Below are positions 1-8,703 of a stretch of 64,000 nucleotides of DNA, one piece after another. The notes under the pieces are model-generated. The model saw only the letters and a list, made by a program, of their open reading frames with translations. It was not told the DNA's origin and did no database searches. The stretch covers positions 806,001 to 870,000 of the forward strand of contig JAGKWQ010000001.1 of assembly GCA_021151825.1 (NCBI GenBank), written 5' to 3'. The position numbers and the translations under genes were made by a program. The stretch's first letter is position 1. The number at the start of each line of letters is the position of its first letter. The stretch comes from Cellvibrionaceae bacterium. GTDB lineage: Bacteria; Pseudomonadota; Gammaproteobacteria; Pseudomonadales; Cellvibrionaceae.

Positions 1-144
1 CTTTAAATCGCCTTTGAAGTAGGATAACCGCTCAAAAATCAGGGTCCACATACACAAGGTGAGCAGGGCGATGAAATACATCATCAATCCGCCCTGATCC
101 AAAAAGGCGCGAAGAGTAGCTATTGCATCCAGCAGCGGCTGCAT
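1..144 (-). CDS. MotA/TolQ/ExbB proton channel protein, N-terminal part
   Basis: Only the first 48 codons are inside the window; the gene runs off its left edge. The frame opens with ATG at 144 and reads MQPLLDAIATLRAFLDQGG, then a hydrophobic stretch (MMYFIALLTLCMWTLIF) that fits the first membrane helix of an ExbB/TolQ-type subunit. It starts 5 bases after the stop of the longer ExbB homologue upstream, so the two are almost certainly co-transcribed and translationally linked. In Cellvibrio- and Saccharophagus-like genomes DUF3450, a long ExbB, a short ExbB, ExbD, TonB and a TPR protein follow in that order. The missing part therefore probably includes ExbD and TonB. The assignment rests on one helix plus context. 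Confidence 0.72.
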   Translation of the reverse strand, partial: MQPLLDAIATLRAFLDQGGLMMYFIALLTLCMWTLIFERLSYFKGDLK

Positions 145-149
145 GGATT

Positions 150-1526
150 TCAGGCCTGCGCTGCCGCTTTGCGTTCAGCGTTTTCTGCAACCAGGCCCGC
201 GCTTTGTTCATCCAGAATATGGATAACCGATTTGGCTCGGCCATTCACCAGGGTATGCATCAATACCATCGGGATTGCCACCACCAACCCCTGTACCGTT
301 GTGACCAGTGCCATGGAAATACCGACCGCCATGTTCTTCGCGTCACCGGCACCAAAGATGGTGATGGCCTGGAAGGTGGTGATCATACCGGTCACAGTCC
401 CTAATAGACCTAACAGCGGCGCTACCGCGGCGATAATTTTCATCATGGATAGCCCACTTTCGATCGCCGGACGCTCGCGCAGTACTGCCTCTTCCAGTTT
501 CAGCTCCAGAGTTTCCAAATCTACAGCGGCGTTTTCCTCCGCCATAATCAGAACGCGGCCGAGAGGGTTATCGGCGTTGGCGACGGGATTATTCAGTTGT
601 GCATGGACCTTGGTACTGACCGTGAGCAATACATAAATTCGCCAAATACCCAGTGCGAGACCAAAAACGCCCACCCATACGATAGCCCATCCCACCAAGC
701 CACCTTGATCCAGGTATTCCATAAATGTGGGTTTTTGGGTTAATGCCGATAACAATTGCCCACCGCGCGGGCCTGAAGGATCTATACCAATATTGACTGT
801 CGAGCCACTTTTGGCAGCCTGCAACTCGGCAGCAGCGGAGAGAAGATCATTGCCCGGCTGACGCACCAGCTCTTCGATTTTGCGCCCGTCATAACTCAGG
901 TAGTGGCCTTCGGACACCAGGTTGTAAGCGCCAATACGCACAATCTCTTGCGTCCTGGTTTCGCCGCTGATTTTCACCACCGGCCCATTGAATGCAACTA
1001 CCCGCCCGGTTTCGATCATTTCGCGCTGGGCTTCGTACCACAGGCGCTCGATCTCTTCGATGTCTGGCAATTGGGTACTGCCATTCATTTTTTCAATCAA
1101 GGCCTGTAGGAAATCACCCCGCCCCGGGTACTGGGCACTAACCAGCGAGGTATCGAGCACACCGCGCAAATCACCGGCAGTGGACGTCAAATGACCGAAC
1201 AGTTCACGCATGGAACCCAGGCGCTCACTCAATTGCGATTTCTTGCTGTTAACCAGTAATTGCTGCTCGGTATAGATGCGCTCCAATTCAGCGGCGCGCT
1301 CTTCCAGCTGCGCACGCGTTGCCTTGGCCTGCTCAACCAATGCAGCCTGATTGGCTTTATTACGTGCGAATTCGGCTTCGCGCTGGCGGTGTTCCGCTGA
1401 TTCGCTGATCTGCGAGCGTTTGATCATATCGAGCAATTGATCAAGGTTTTGTGCACGCTCCGGTTGCGCCAGCACACTTGTTGATAAGATTCCCGCCACC
1501 AGTGCGACTACAACTCCCAACCTCAT
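150..1526 (-). CDS. Long MotA/TolQ/ExbB-family proton channel protein with periplasmic coiled-coil domain
   Basis: This is a 458-residue inner-membrane protein of the ExbB/TolQ/MotA family. A signal peptide (cleavage near VLAQ, residue 21) is followed by about 240 polar, heptad-rich residues. Three membrane helices come at about 270-297, 360-391 and 398-428. The last two carry the small-residue-rich channel signature (LLGLLGTVTGMITTF). A standard ExbB is about 240 residues, so the N-terminal half is an added periplasmic domain. The start codon overlaps the DUF3450 stop by 4 bases (ATGA). The family uses proton flow to energise outer-membrane transport together with ExbD and TonB. The substrate cannot be read from the sequence. 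Confidence 0.88.
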   Translation of the reverse strand: MRLGVVVALVAGILSTSVLAQPERAQNLDQLLDMIKRSQISESAEHRQREAEFARNKANQAALVEQAKATRAQLEERAAELERIYTEQQLLVNSKKSQLSERLGSMRELFGHLTSTAGDLRGVLDTSLVSAQYPGRGDFLQALIEKMNGSTQLPDIEEIERLWYEAQREMIETGRVVAFNGPVVKISGETRTQEIVRIGAYNLVSEGHYLSYDGRKIEELVRQPGNDLLSAAAELQAAKSGSTVNIGIDPSGPRGGQLLSALTQKPTFMEYLDQGGLVGWAIVWVGVFGLALGIWRIYVLLTVSTKVHAQLNNPVANADNPLGRVLIMAEENAAVDLETLELKLEEAVLRERPAIESGLSMMKIIAAVAPLLGLLGTVTGMITTFQAITIFGAGDAKNMAVGISMALVTTVQGLVVAIPMVLMHTLVNGRAKSVIHILDEQSAGLVAENAERKAAAQA

Positions 1527-2311
1527 TTTGAACGCTCCGGTGCCTGCACAGGCAACAACATAATATCGCTGGCAGTTTGATCGCGCGCGATGCGCAAGCC
1601 TTTCAGAATGCGGGCTTTATAAGAACCATCCAGCGCAACCCAATCCCGTTTGGATGAATCCCAGTAGCCACTCAAGGTGGTATCAGTAGTTTGATACATC
1701 AGCGCAATACGCCCGACGCGCAAGATATTCACCTCGCGTGGCTGCGCCTCCAGCGTTAAGGTTTCTTTATAAGCCTCAATGGAGGTGCCGTAAGCGGATT
1801 CGATTTTGTAGGCTTCAAGCACCTGGCGAAATTTTTCAGAGACAGGGATATCCGCGCGGTCCTGATTGGCTCGCAACATTGCCAAACGCTCTTGCCGCTC
1901 GCGCAGGGAGAAAGGTTTATCGAGCTTTACGAACTGTTCCAGACTGTCGAGCATACGGAAAATCAACGGCTGAATCTGCCGTTCAATCACCGTCACTTTT
2001 TCTATGGAGGTAGTTAATTCATCCACTACCTGTAACTGCAGGGAAACCTGTTTCTCCATCTGCGCATTGAAAATGCGCAGGTCGTCGATGAATTTATTTT
2101 GTTGTTTGAATTCGCGCGCAAGGTCTTCAGTTTCATTCACCAATTGATCGATACGTGTTTGCGACGCTTCGGCCTGTGCGGTTTTAGTTTGCCCTGCCTC
2201 TACCACCGCATCGACATTGGTTGCAGTCTGCGCCCATACCTGGCCAACCATCAGCAGGTATGCGGATAGCAACGCGGACGACATCACCGCTAAAAATCGA
2301 TGCTTTTCCAT
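1523..2311 (-). CDS. DUF3450 periplasmic coiled-coil protein
   Basis: The product is 262 residues. ATG at 2311 is chosen over the TTG seven codons upstream because GGAGG lies just before it and the protein then begins directly with a signal peptide (MEKHRFLAVMSSALLSAYLLMVG...WAQ). The mature part is mostly alpha-helical coiled coil (about residues 30-140), then a compact domain containing YWDSSKRDWVALDGSYK, which I recognise as DUF3450. DUF3450 proteins are encoded with ExbB/ExbD/TonB sets in marine and polysaccharide-degrading Gammaproteobacteria and are thought to assist TonB-type uptake; the mechanism is unknown. It is the first gene of the operon in this window. Confidence 0.85.
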   Translation of the reverse strand: MEKHRFLAVMSSALLSAYLLMVGQVWAQTATNVDAVVEAGQTKTAQAEASQTRIDQLVNETEDLAREFKQQNKFIDDLRIFNAQMEKQVSLQLQVVDELTTSIEKVTVIERQIQPLIFRMLDSLEQFVKLDKPFSLRERQERLAMLRANQDRADIPVSEKFRQVLEAYKIESAYGTSIEAYKETLTLEAQPREVNILRVGRIALMYQTTDTTLSGYWDSSKRDWVALDGSYKARILKGLRIARDQTASDIMLLPVQAPERSK

Positions 2312-2513
2312 ACCCCTCCCAATCGGGTGCAAATGATGTACTTTTTGGAAACGAACGACGAAAACTCGCGACTATTACCAACTTGATGTGCCGTGCTCCG
2401 GCAATGAGGGCGCATTGTAATGAGCGCCTCAAACCACATCCACGATTTATCTTTTAGACTTTTCAGGCGTGTATTTAGGTAACACGCATTGCACTTGAAT
2501 AAGGCAATTTAAG

Positions 2514-2540
2514 ATCAGTGGTGAAAAACTAGCCACTGAT
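2514..2540. repeat. Hairpin-forming inverted repeat downstream of folA
   Basis: An 8-bp perfect stem (ATCAGTGG / CCACTGAT) encloses the loop TGAAAAACTAG. It follows the folA stop on the minus strand but lacks a run of T, so it is not a classic intrinsic terminator. Its loop is nearly the same as that of the hairpin at 28929-28963. Confidence 0.5.
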
Positions 2541-2553
2541 ACGGCGAAATAAT

Positions 2554-3057
2554 TTATTCGTGCCGCTCATAGACACAAAAAGTGTGAGGTAATTCGGCTG
2601 CTGAATCACCGGCGACTGTTGATGTTCGCTGCCACAATGCCGGCGGCAATGACGGAAACGAAGCGTCACCGTCAATATCCGCTTCAATTTGCGTCAGGTA
2701 AACGCGATCTGCCCGCCCCAGTGCCAATTGGTAAATCTCTGCGCCGCCGATAATCATCGCTTCGGCATCTGCTGCACCGGCAACAACATTTTCCGCAGCG
2801 GCAATTGCTTGCTCCAGGCTGGAAACCACAACAACGCCAGCAGCCGGTTGCCAATCTTGCTGGCGGGTAATGACAATATTGGTGCGTCCCGGCAATGGCC
2901 GGCCAATGGATTCATAGGTTTTACGCCCCATGATGACCGGCTTACCCAGGGTAATGGATTTAAAGTATTTCAAGTCCTGCGGAAGATGCCACGGCAACTG
3001 GTTATTACGCCCGATAGTACCGTTCCTGGCTGCTGCCACAATGATGGCCAATTTCAT
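2554..3057 (-). CDS. folA: Dihydrofolate reductase
   Basis: The enzyme reduces dihydrofolate to tetrahydrofolate with NADPH, which regenerates the folate oxidised by ThyA next door. The 167-residue product has the typical opening MKLAIIVAAARNGTIG, the substrate-loop motif NNQLPWHLPQDLKYFK, the NADPH-binding GRKTYESIGRPLPGR and the later IIGGAEIYQLAL. ATG at 3057 is chosen over an upstream TTG because it matches the family start and has AAGG 8 bases before it. The stretch 3058-3116 separates it from thyA, and both are read in the same direction. Confidence 0.96.
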   Translation of the reverse strand: MKLAIIVAAARNGTIGRNNQLPWHLPQDLKYFKSITLGKPVIMGRKTYESIGRPLPGRTNIVITRQQDWQPAAGVVVVSSLEQAIAAAENVVAGAADAEAMIIGGAEIYQLALGRADRVYLTQIEADIDGDASFPSLPPALWQRTSTVAGDSAAELPHTFCVYERHE

Positions 3058-3116
3058 TGAAACCTTGCCTTTCTTATCTATGAATCTTGCTGTTTTGTTT
3101 AGTCGGCCGTCGGCCA

Positions 3117-3956
3117 TTAAATAGCGATAGGCGCGGCAATACGTGGATGGGGCTGGTAGCCCTCGAACTCAAAATCCTGCAACTCGTAATCGAAAATCGA
3201 GTCAGGTTTACGCAGGATCTTCAGTTTGGGAAGATGCTTTGGTTCACGCGCCAATTGCTCAAACACGATGTTATCGGTGATATGGTTGTTATACAGATGG
3301 CAATCGCCAAAGGTATGCACAAAATCACCCACATCCAGATCACATTGCTGGGCAATCATATGTGTCAACAGCGCGTAACTGGCAATATTAAATGGCACCC
3401 CCAAAAATAAATCCGCACTGCGCTGGTAGAGCTGGCAGGATAATTTGCCATCGGCAACGTAAAACTGGAACAGGGTATGGCATGCAGCCAGCGCCATGCG
3501 GCCATGCTCTACATTTTGCTGGGGGCTCATGGATTCGTCAGGCAGATCAGCCGGGTTCCATGCGCTCACAATCAAACGACGTGAGTAGGGATTCTTTTTA
3601 ATTTGCGCGATCACCTGGGAAATCTGGTCGATAGTGGAGCCATCCGGGCATGCCCAACTGCGCCATTGTTTTCCGTAAACAGGACCGAGGTCGCCCGTCG
3701 CTGTTGCCCACTCGTTCCAGATATTACAACCGCGCTCCTGCAACCAGGTCACATCAGTGCGGCCTTGCAGGAACCATAAGAGCTCGACAATCACACTTTT
3801 CAAGTGAACGGTTTTGGTGGTGACCAGCGGGAAACCTTCGCTCAGGTCAAAACGTAACTGGCGACCAAACACGGAGCGAGTTCCGGTGCCGGTACGATCA
3901 CCGCGCTGGATACCGTTATCAACCACATCGCGCATTAATTCAAGATATTGCTTCAT
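3117..3956 (-). CDS. thyA: Thymidylate synthase
   Basis: ThyA methylates dUMP to dTMP using methylene-tetrahydrofolate and produces dihydrofolate, the substrate of the adjacent FolA. The 279-residue protein has the expected features: RGDRTGTGTRSVFG near the N-terminus (phosphate binding), the long WLQERGCNIWNEWA segment, the catalytic cysteine Cys159 in LAACHTLFQF, the QRSADLFLGVPFNI block and the C-terminal PHPRIAAPIAI. Its length is close to the usual 264, with a modest insertion around residues 85-150. It lies 47 bases after lgt on the same strand, as in Pseudomonas and enterics. Confidence 0.97.
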   Translation of the reverse strand: MKQYLELMRDVVDNGIQRGDRTGTGTRSVFGRQLRFDLSEGFPLVTTKTVHLKSVIVELLWFLQGRTDVTWLQERGCNIWNEWATATGDLGPVYGKQWRSWACPDGSTIDQISQVIAQIKKNPYSRRLIVSAWNPADLPDESMSPQQNVEHGRMALAACHTLFQFYVADGKLSCQLYQRSADLFLGVPFNIASYALLTHMIAQQCDLDVGDFVHTFGDCHLYNNHITDNIVFEQLAREPKHLPKLKILRKPDSIFDYELQDFEFEGYQPHPRIAAPIAI

Positions 3957-4003
3957 TCAACAACCTGCATTCTTCATTCGTTTTAAACCTCATCATGATA
4001 CTT

Positions 4004-4870
4004 TTATGATGCTTTTTGCGGTTCATTCTGTGATTCACTGGCTTGAGCCACAACGGCATAGGCGTAGATCAGCAAACCGACGCCCAGTAAAAACATAGGC
4101 ACACATAATAGCTGCCCGCGCGTCATCCAGCCCATCAAATCAAAACCAATTCCCTGATCGGGTTCGCGCACAAACTCGACACTGAAACGGAAAATGGAAT
4201 AGCCGATCAAAAACACACCGGAAACAGCACAGCGCGGGCGCGGTTTGGAGGAAAACCAGAACACGATGATAAAAAGCACCAAACCCTCGAGGAAAGCTTG
4301 ATACAACTGGCTCGGGTGGCGCGCTACTCCAGCTGGGTCCATTGCTTTAGGAAATACCATCGCCCAGGGCGCATCGCTAACACGGCCCCAGAGTTCCTGG
4401 CCGATAAAATTGCCCAGGCGACCAAAGCCCAAGCCGAGTGGCACAATCGGGGCGACAAAATCCATCACGCTGGTGAACGGGCGATTGATGCGGCGAGAAT
4501 AGATAAACATCGCCACGATAACGCCAATCAAACCACCATGGAATGACATTCCGCCTTCCCAAACACGAAACAACCAAAGGGGGTCCTGCAACCATTTTTC
4601 AAAGTTGTAAAACAACACATAACCAAAACGTCCCCCGAGAATTACCCCGAAGGCGCCGTAAGTGATGAGGTTTTCGACTTGGAATTTGTTAACCGGAGAG
4701 TAAGGGGCACGGGTGCGGTAGAGGGCAATCAGCCAGGCGCTCAAAAACGCGAGCAGGTACATAATTCCATACCAATGCACGCTAAACGGACCTATCGCCA
4801 GATTTCCCACCTGGATCGGGTCTTTAAAAAGGGTAAAGGCAATGGGATTAATATCGGGGTACTGCAACAT
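4004..4870 (-). CDS. lgt: Prolipoprotein diacylglyceryl transferase
   Basis: Lgt transfers a diacylglyceryl group from phosphatidylglycerol to the lipobox cysteine of prolipoproteins at the inner membrane. Two lipoproteins in this window (at 10238 and 61159) would be substrates. The 288-residue protein has about seven hydrophobic helices, the HGG motif (FHGGLIGVIVA), the family signature GRLGNFIGQELWGR around residues 140-153, and RHPSQLYQ. The start is ATG at 4870, with AGGTG just upstream; an upstream in-frame TTG has no such site. It is part of the rppH-ptsP-lgt-thyA-folA block. Confidence 0.96.
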   Translation of the reverse strand: MLQYPDINPIAFTLFKDPIQVGNLAIGPFSVHWYGIMYLLAFLSAWLIALYRTRAPYSPVNKFQVENLITYGAFGVILGGRFGYVLFYNFEKWLQDPLWLFRVWEGGMSFHGGLIGVIVAMFIYSRRINRPFTSVMDFVAPIVPLGLGFGRLGNFIGQELWGRVSDAPWAMVFPKAMDPAGVARHPSQLYQAFLEGLVLFIIVFWFSSKPRPRCAVSGVFLIGYSIFRFSVEFVREPDQGIGFDLMGWMTRGQLLCVPMFLLGVGLLIYAYAVVAQASESQNEPQKAS

Positions 4871-4955
4871 AAACACCTGAATTTGCTGACGCCGGTTCAA
4901 TGCGCGACCTTAAATCGCACAATGGCAACCGGCGGATAATGTTAGAAGTCTGGAT

Positions 4956-7223
4956 TTAGTTACTATCGGACGCCACCGGCCGAATCAGACGGGTCAAGCC
5001 AGTCTCGCGCAATTCGCGATCAATATGCTCGCGGATCAGGTCACCATTGGACATACGCATGACTTCCGCCAGTAATTGCTTGGCGCGCGCGAAAGTAATA
5101 CCACGAATAACCGATTTCACTTTGGGCAGGTTGGTGGCGTTCATCGACAACATATCAAAGCCCATGGCCATCAACAAAATAGCCGCACCCGGATCGCCCG
5201 CCAACTCGCCGCAAATACTGACGCTGATACCGGCATCATGCGCGGCATACACAATATATTGCAGGGCGCGCAACACGGCAGGATGAAACGCCTGGTACAA
5301 ATCTGCCACCTGGGCATTGTTACGATCCACCGCCAGCAAATACTGGGTTAAGTCGTTACTACCGACCGAGAGGAAATCAACTCGTCGCGATAGTTCCGGT
5401 GCCAGATAAACCGCTGCCGGCACTTCGATCATCACTCCCACTTGCGGTTTGCGCACCCGATAACCTTCTTCCAACAGCTCTTTATGAACGCGTTGGATAA
5501 GCGCTCGTGACGCATCCACTTCCTGCACATTCGTGATCATTGGCAGCAGGATACGTAAATTATCCAACCCTTCGCTCGCCTTGATCATGGCGCGGATCTG
5601 GGCCAGGAAAATCTCCGGATGATCCAGGGTGACACGGATACCCCGCCAGCCGAGGAAGGGGTTATCTTCTTCAATCGGGAAATACGGCAATGCTTTATCG
5701 CCACCGATATCCAGCGTACGCATGGTCACTGTGTGGGGGGCAAAAGCTTCCAGTTGTTCGCGATAAATCGCGCGCTGCTCCTCCTCGCTGGGGAAGCGGT
5801 CACGCAATAAAAACGGCACTTCGGTGCGATAGAGGCCGACACCTTCAGCACCGCGCTCAAGGGAACGCACCACATCCGCCATAAGGCCGGTGTTTACATG
5901 CAACGGCAGGCGATAGCGGTCCTGGGTTTCACACGGCAGGTTTTTCAGCGCCTCCAGGCCTTTAACCAGCGCTTGTTCTTCCAGATAAATCGCTTTGTAG
6001 TGCTTGCGCAGCTGCGGATTGGGGTCGCAATACACCGTACCTTTGTAGCCGTCCACGATAATGGGGCGGCCATCAATTTGTGTATAAGGTAAATCGACGG
6101 CCCCCATCACCGTAGGGATATCCATCGCTCGGGCAAGAATTGCCACGTGAGAGTTGGAAGACCCTTGTACAGACACCAGACCTGCCAGCTTTTCCTTGGG
6201 AATCTCGCCCAGCATGGAAGCCGTTAGCTCCTCGCCAATGAGGATGGTTCTGTCTGGATAAACACGGGTTTTTTGATTGGATTCCTGCAGGTATTCCAGC
6301 ACCCTACGCCCCAGATCGCGCAAATCTGTTGCGCGCTCACGCAGATACGGGTCATTCATGCTGTTGAAGATGCTTTCATGCTCAAGGATGACTTCACTCC
6401 ACGCATAGGAAGCAACAGCCCCCTTGCGGATACGGGTAACAACTTCGCCCCCCAGTGAAGCATCATCCAGCATCGCGAGGTAGGCATCGAACAACGCCTG
6501 TTCTTCGCGATTAATTCGTTCTTTCAGTTTAACGCCCAGCACTTTTATGTCTTCGCGCACGGCGATCAGACTGCGCTGGAACGAGGTAATTTCGGCCTCC
6601 ACATCCTTGCAGGCTTGGTAGGGCACCGAACGTAAATCCGCCGCCGGTGCGATAACCACCGCTTCACCGATGGCAATTCCCGATGCACCGGAAACACCGA
6701 CAAATTTGGATTGGGCCGCTTTGGCGCCTACCGGAATAACCCCCCCAGTCGCCTCGGCATGGGCGATAACACCTGCGAGCTGCGCCGACATGGTTACAAG
6801 AAAAGCTTCTTCACCTTCATCGAAACGGCGCTGTTCTACTTGCTGGACGACCAAAACGCCCAGCACTTTACGGTGGTGGATAATAGGTACCCCAAGAAAT
6901 GAGCTATAGCGCTCCTCGCCGGTTTCCGGAAAATATTGATAGCTCGGATGTGCTTCGGCGTGTTCGAGGTTAATGGGTTCTTCGCGTACGACTACCCGGC
7001 CAACAAGGCCTTCACCGGTAGCCAGCCGCACCTTGCCAACCGCATCGGCATTGAGGCCATCGGTGGCCATCAACACATAATCGCCCTTGGCATCGCGCAG
7101 GTAAACCGAGCATACATGGGTCTTCATCACTTGCTTCACGCGCGCCACAATAATCGCCAGCGCGGTTTTCATATCGCGCGCAGCGTTTACTTCCTGAACT
7201 ATGGAACGCAGTGAATTTAACAT
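4956..7223 (-). CDS. ptsP: Phosphoenolpyruvate-protein phosphotransferase of the nitrogen PTS (EI-Ntr)
   Basis: PtsP takes phosphate from phosphoenolpyruvate and passes it to NPr and EIIA-Ntr, a regulatory chain linked to nitrogen and potassium status. The 755-residue protein has an N-terminal GAF domain (about 1-160, including GEGLVGRVVVREEPINL), then an enzyme I module. Phosphorylated His359 lies in GSSNSHVAILARAMDIP. The PEP-binding barrel follows with GVGLYRTEVPFL, TLDIGGDK, MIEVPAAV, FLSVGSNDLTQYLLAVDRNN and the catalytic cysteine in VSICGELAGD. The GAF domain distinguishes it from sugar EI (about 575 residues). It starts 58 bases after rppH, the usual partner order. Confidence 0.96.
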   Translation of the reverse strand: MLNSLRSIVQEVNAARDMKTALAIIVARVKQVMKTHVCSVYLRDAKGDYVLMATDGLNADAVGKVRLATGEGLVGRVVVREEPINLEHAEAHPSYQYFPETGEERYSSFLGVPIIHHRKVLGVLVVQQVEQRRFDEGEEAFLVTMSAQLAGVIAHAEATGGVIPVGAKAAQSKFVGVSGASGIAIGEAVVIAPAADLRSVPYQACKDVEAEITSFQRSLIAVREDIKVLGVKLKERINREEQALFDAYLAMLDDASLGGEVVTRIRKGAVASYAWSEVILEHESIFNSMNDPYLRERATDLRDLGRRVLEYLQESNQKTRVYPDRTILIGEELTASMLGEIPKEKLAGLVSVQGSSNSHVAILARAMDIPTVMGAVDLPYTQIDGRPIIVDGYKGTVYCDPNPQLRKHYKAIYLEEQALVKGLEALKNLPCETQDRYRLPLHVNTGLMADVVRSLERGAEGVGLYRTEVPFLLRDRFPSEEEQRAIYREQLEAFAPHTVTMRTLDIGGDKALPYFPIEEDNPFLGWRGIRVTLDHPEIFLAQIRAMIKASEGLDNLRILLPMITNVQEVDASRALIQRVHKELLEEGYRVRKPQVGVMIEVPAAVYLAPELSRRVDFLSVGSNDLTQYLLAVDRNNAQVADLYQAFHPAVLRALQYIVYAAHDAGISVSICGELAGDPGAAILLMAMGFDMLSMNATNLPKVKSVIRGITFARAKQLLAEVMRMSNGDLIREHIDRELRETGLTRLIRPVASDSN

Positions 7224-7281
7224 CGGGACTTGACTCGATTAATGACCGGTATGTACCAGCCAATCTCCTATTAATTGGTTA

Positions 7282-7785
7282 TTAACGCACACCGGTAGAT
7301 TGTCCTTCCAACTGGGAATGGAACAGCGACAACTCTTTAAGTGCGCGGCGATAAACATCGCGTTTGAAAGAGACCACTTTCCCCAAAGGATACCAATAGC
7401 TCACCCAGCGCCAATCATCAAATTCGGCGCGACCACCATTATCCAGACAAACCCTGCTGTCCTCACTTAACAAGCGCAGCAAAAACCACTTTTGCTTTTG
7501 CCCTACACATAATGGCAGGGAATTATGTCTAACCAACCGATGCGGCAACCGGTAGCGCAACCATCCACGAGTGCATGCCAATATCTCCACATCTTGTTGA
7601 TGCAAACCAATCTCTTCGTGCAACTCACGGTACAGCGCTTGTTCGGGCGTTTCATGGGCATTGATACCGCCCTGCGGAAATTGCCATGCATCCTGCCCAC
7701 CAACTCGCCGGGCCCAGAGTAGCTGCCCCCGATCATTGGTTAGTATGATGCCCACATTAGGGCGGAATCCGTCTGAATCTATCAC
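7282..7785 (-). CDS. rppH: RNA pyrophosphohydrolase
   Basis: RppH removes pyrophosphate from the 5' end of triphosphorylated RNA and so exposes mRNA to RNase E. The 167-residue Nudix protein opens with MIDSDGFRPNVGII, closely matching E. coli RppH, and has a full Nudix box starting GGINAHETPEQALYRELHEE. The start codon is GTG at 7785; I rely on family homology because the upstream Shine-Dalgarno match is weak. The 238 bases between this gene and the HAD gene at 8024 must hold divergent promoters. The pairing of rppH with a divergent HAD phosphatase and downstream ptsP is also found in Pseudomonas. Confidence 0.94.
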   Translation of the reverse strand: MIDSDGFRPNVGIILTNDRGQLLWARRVGGQDAWQFPQGGINAHETPEQALYRELHEEIGLHQQDVEILACTRGWLRYRLPHRLVRHNSLPLCVGQKQKWFLLRLLSEDSRVCLDNGGRAEFDDWRWVSYWYPLGKVVSFKRDVYRRALKELSLFHSQLEGQSTGVR

Positions 7786-8023
7786 AGGGAACTGTCCATA
7801 AATAAAGAGTTTTGCTGTAGGAATTCACCGACGTTTTCGATAAACGCGAACAGGTTCCTCAAAACAGCGTTTTCCGCACTATAACAGGCCTACCCAAACC
7901 CGCAACCCTGAATCATGGATAAAAGATTGAGCCAGTTTGGCGCGCCAGCTATCCTAGCGCCCCTGCAACAACTGCAAACCATTTATATTCGACTTCATAC
8001 GACGTTTACCAAGAGGATTTACC

Positions 8024-8680
8024 GTGGCCCTGGCGATTTTTGATTTGGATAACACCCTGATTGCAGGAGATAGCGACCACAGCTGGGGAGTATTCCTGGT
8101 AGAGAAACAATTGGTAGATGCAGAGGCCTATCGAATAGCCAATGACAGGTTTTATGCGGACTACAAAAACGGCACTTTGGATATTTGCGCTTATTTACAA
8201 TTTTCCCTCGCGCCGCTGACGCGCCACACGCACGAAGAGTTGCAAGCGTTGCACGCCGAATTTATGGCAACACATATAGAACCGCTGATGCTTGTTAAGG
8301 CTGAAGCACTTCTGCGCAAGCACCGCGAACAGGGAGATCACCTGCTAATCATCACCGCCACTAACGGCTTTGTAACCCGCCCCATCGCAAAACGGCTGGG
8401 CGTGGATGACATACTCGCCACAGACCCGGAAGTAATAGATGGTCGCCATACAGGCAACTTTGTAGGGACGCCATGCTTCCAGGTGGGAAAAATTACTTAT
8501 TTGCAAGAGTGGTTGAAATCAAACCAGCATTCGTTGGAAGGAGCGTACTTCTACAGTGACTCCATCAATGACCTGCCATTACTGGAGCAAGTGGATAACC
8601 CGGTTGCTGTAGACCCGGATGAGCGACTCACGGCCATCGCCCGCGAGCGCAATTGGCCAATCCTGAGCCTGCGCGATTAA
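8024..8680 (+). CDS. HAD-IB family phosphatase (SerB/CicA-like)
   Basis: The 218-residue protein belongs to the HAD superfamily, subclass IB. The nucleophile motif is IFDLDNTLIAGDSDHSWG (first Asp at about residue 7). Motif II is IITATNGFVTRPIA and motif III/IV is YFYSDSINDLPLLEQV. The spacing between motifs I and II, with a helical cap, matches phosphoserine-phosphatase-like enzymes, but the true substrate cannot be told. The start is GTG at 8024, supported by AAGAGGA ending 7 bases upstream. It is transcribed divergently from rppH, as in Pseudomonas. Confidence 0.88.
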   Translation: MALAIFDLDNTLIAGDSDHSWGVFLVEKQLVDAEAYRIANDRFYADYKNGTLDICAYLQFSLAPLTRHTHEELQALHAEFMATHIEPLMLVKAEALLRKHREQGDHLLIITATNGFVTRPIAKRLGVDDILATDPEVIDGRHTGNFVGTPCFQVGKITYLQEWLKSNQHSLEGAYFYSDSINDLPLLEQVDNPVAVDPDERLTAIARERNWPILSLRD

Positions 8681-8703
8681 GTGCGCAGGCCCGAAGGCTT
8701 GTA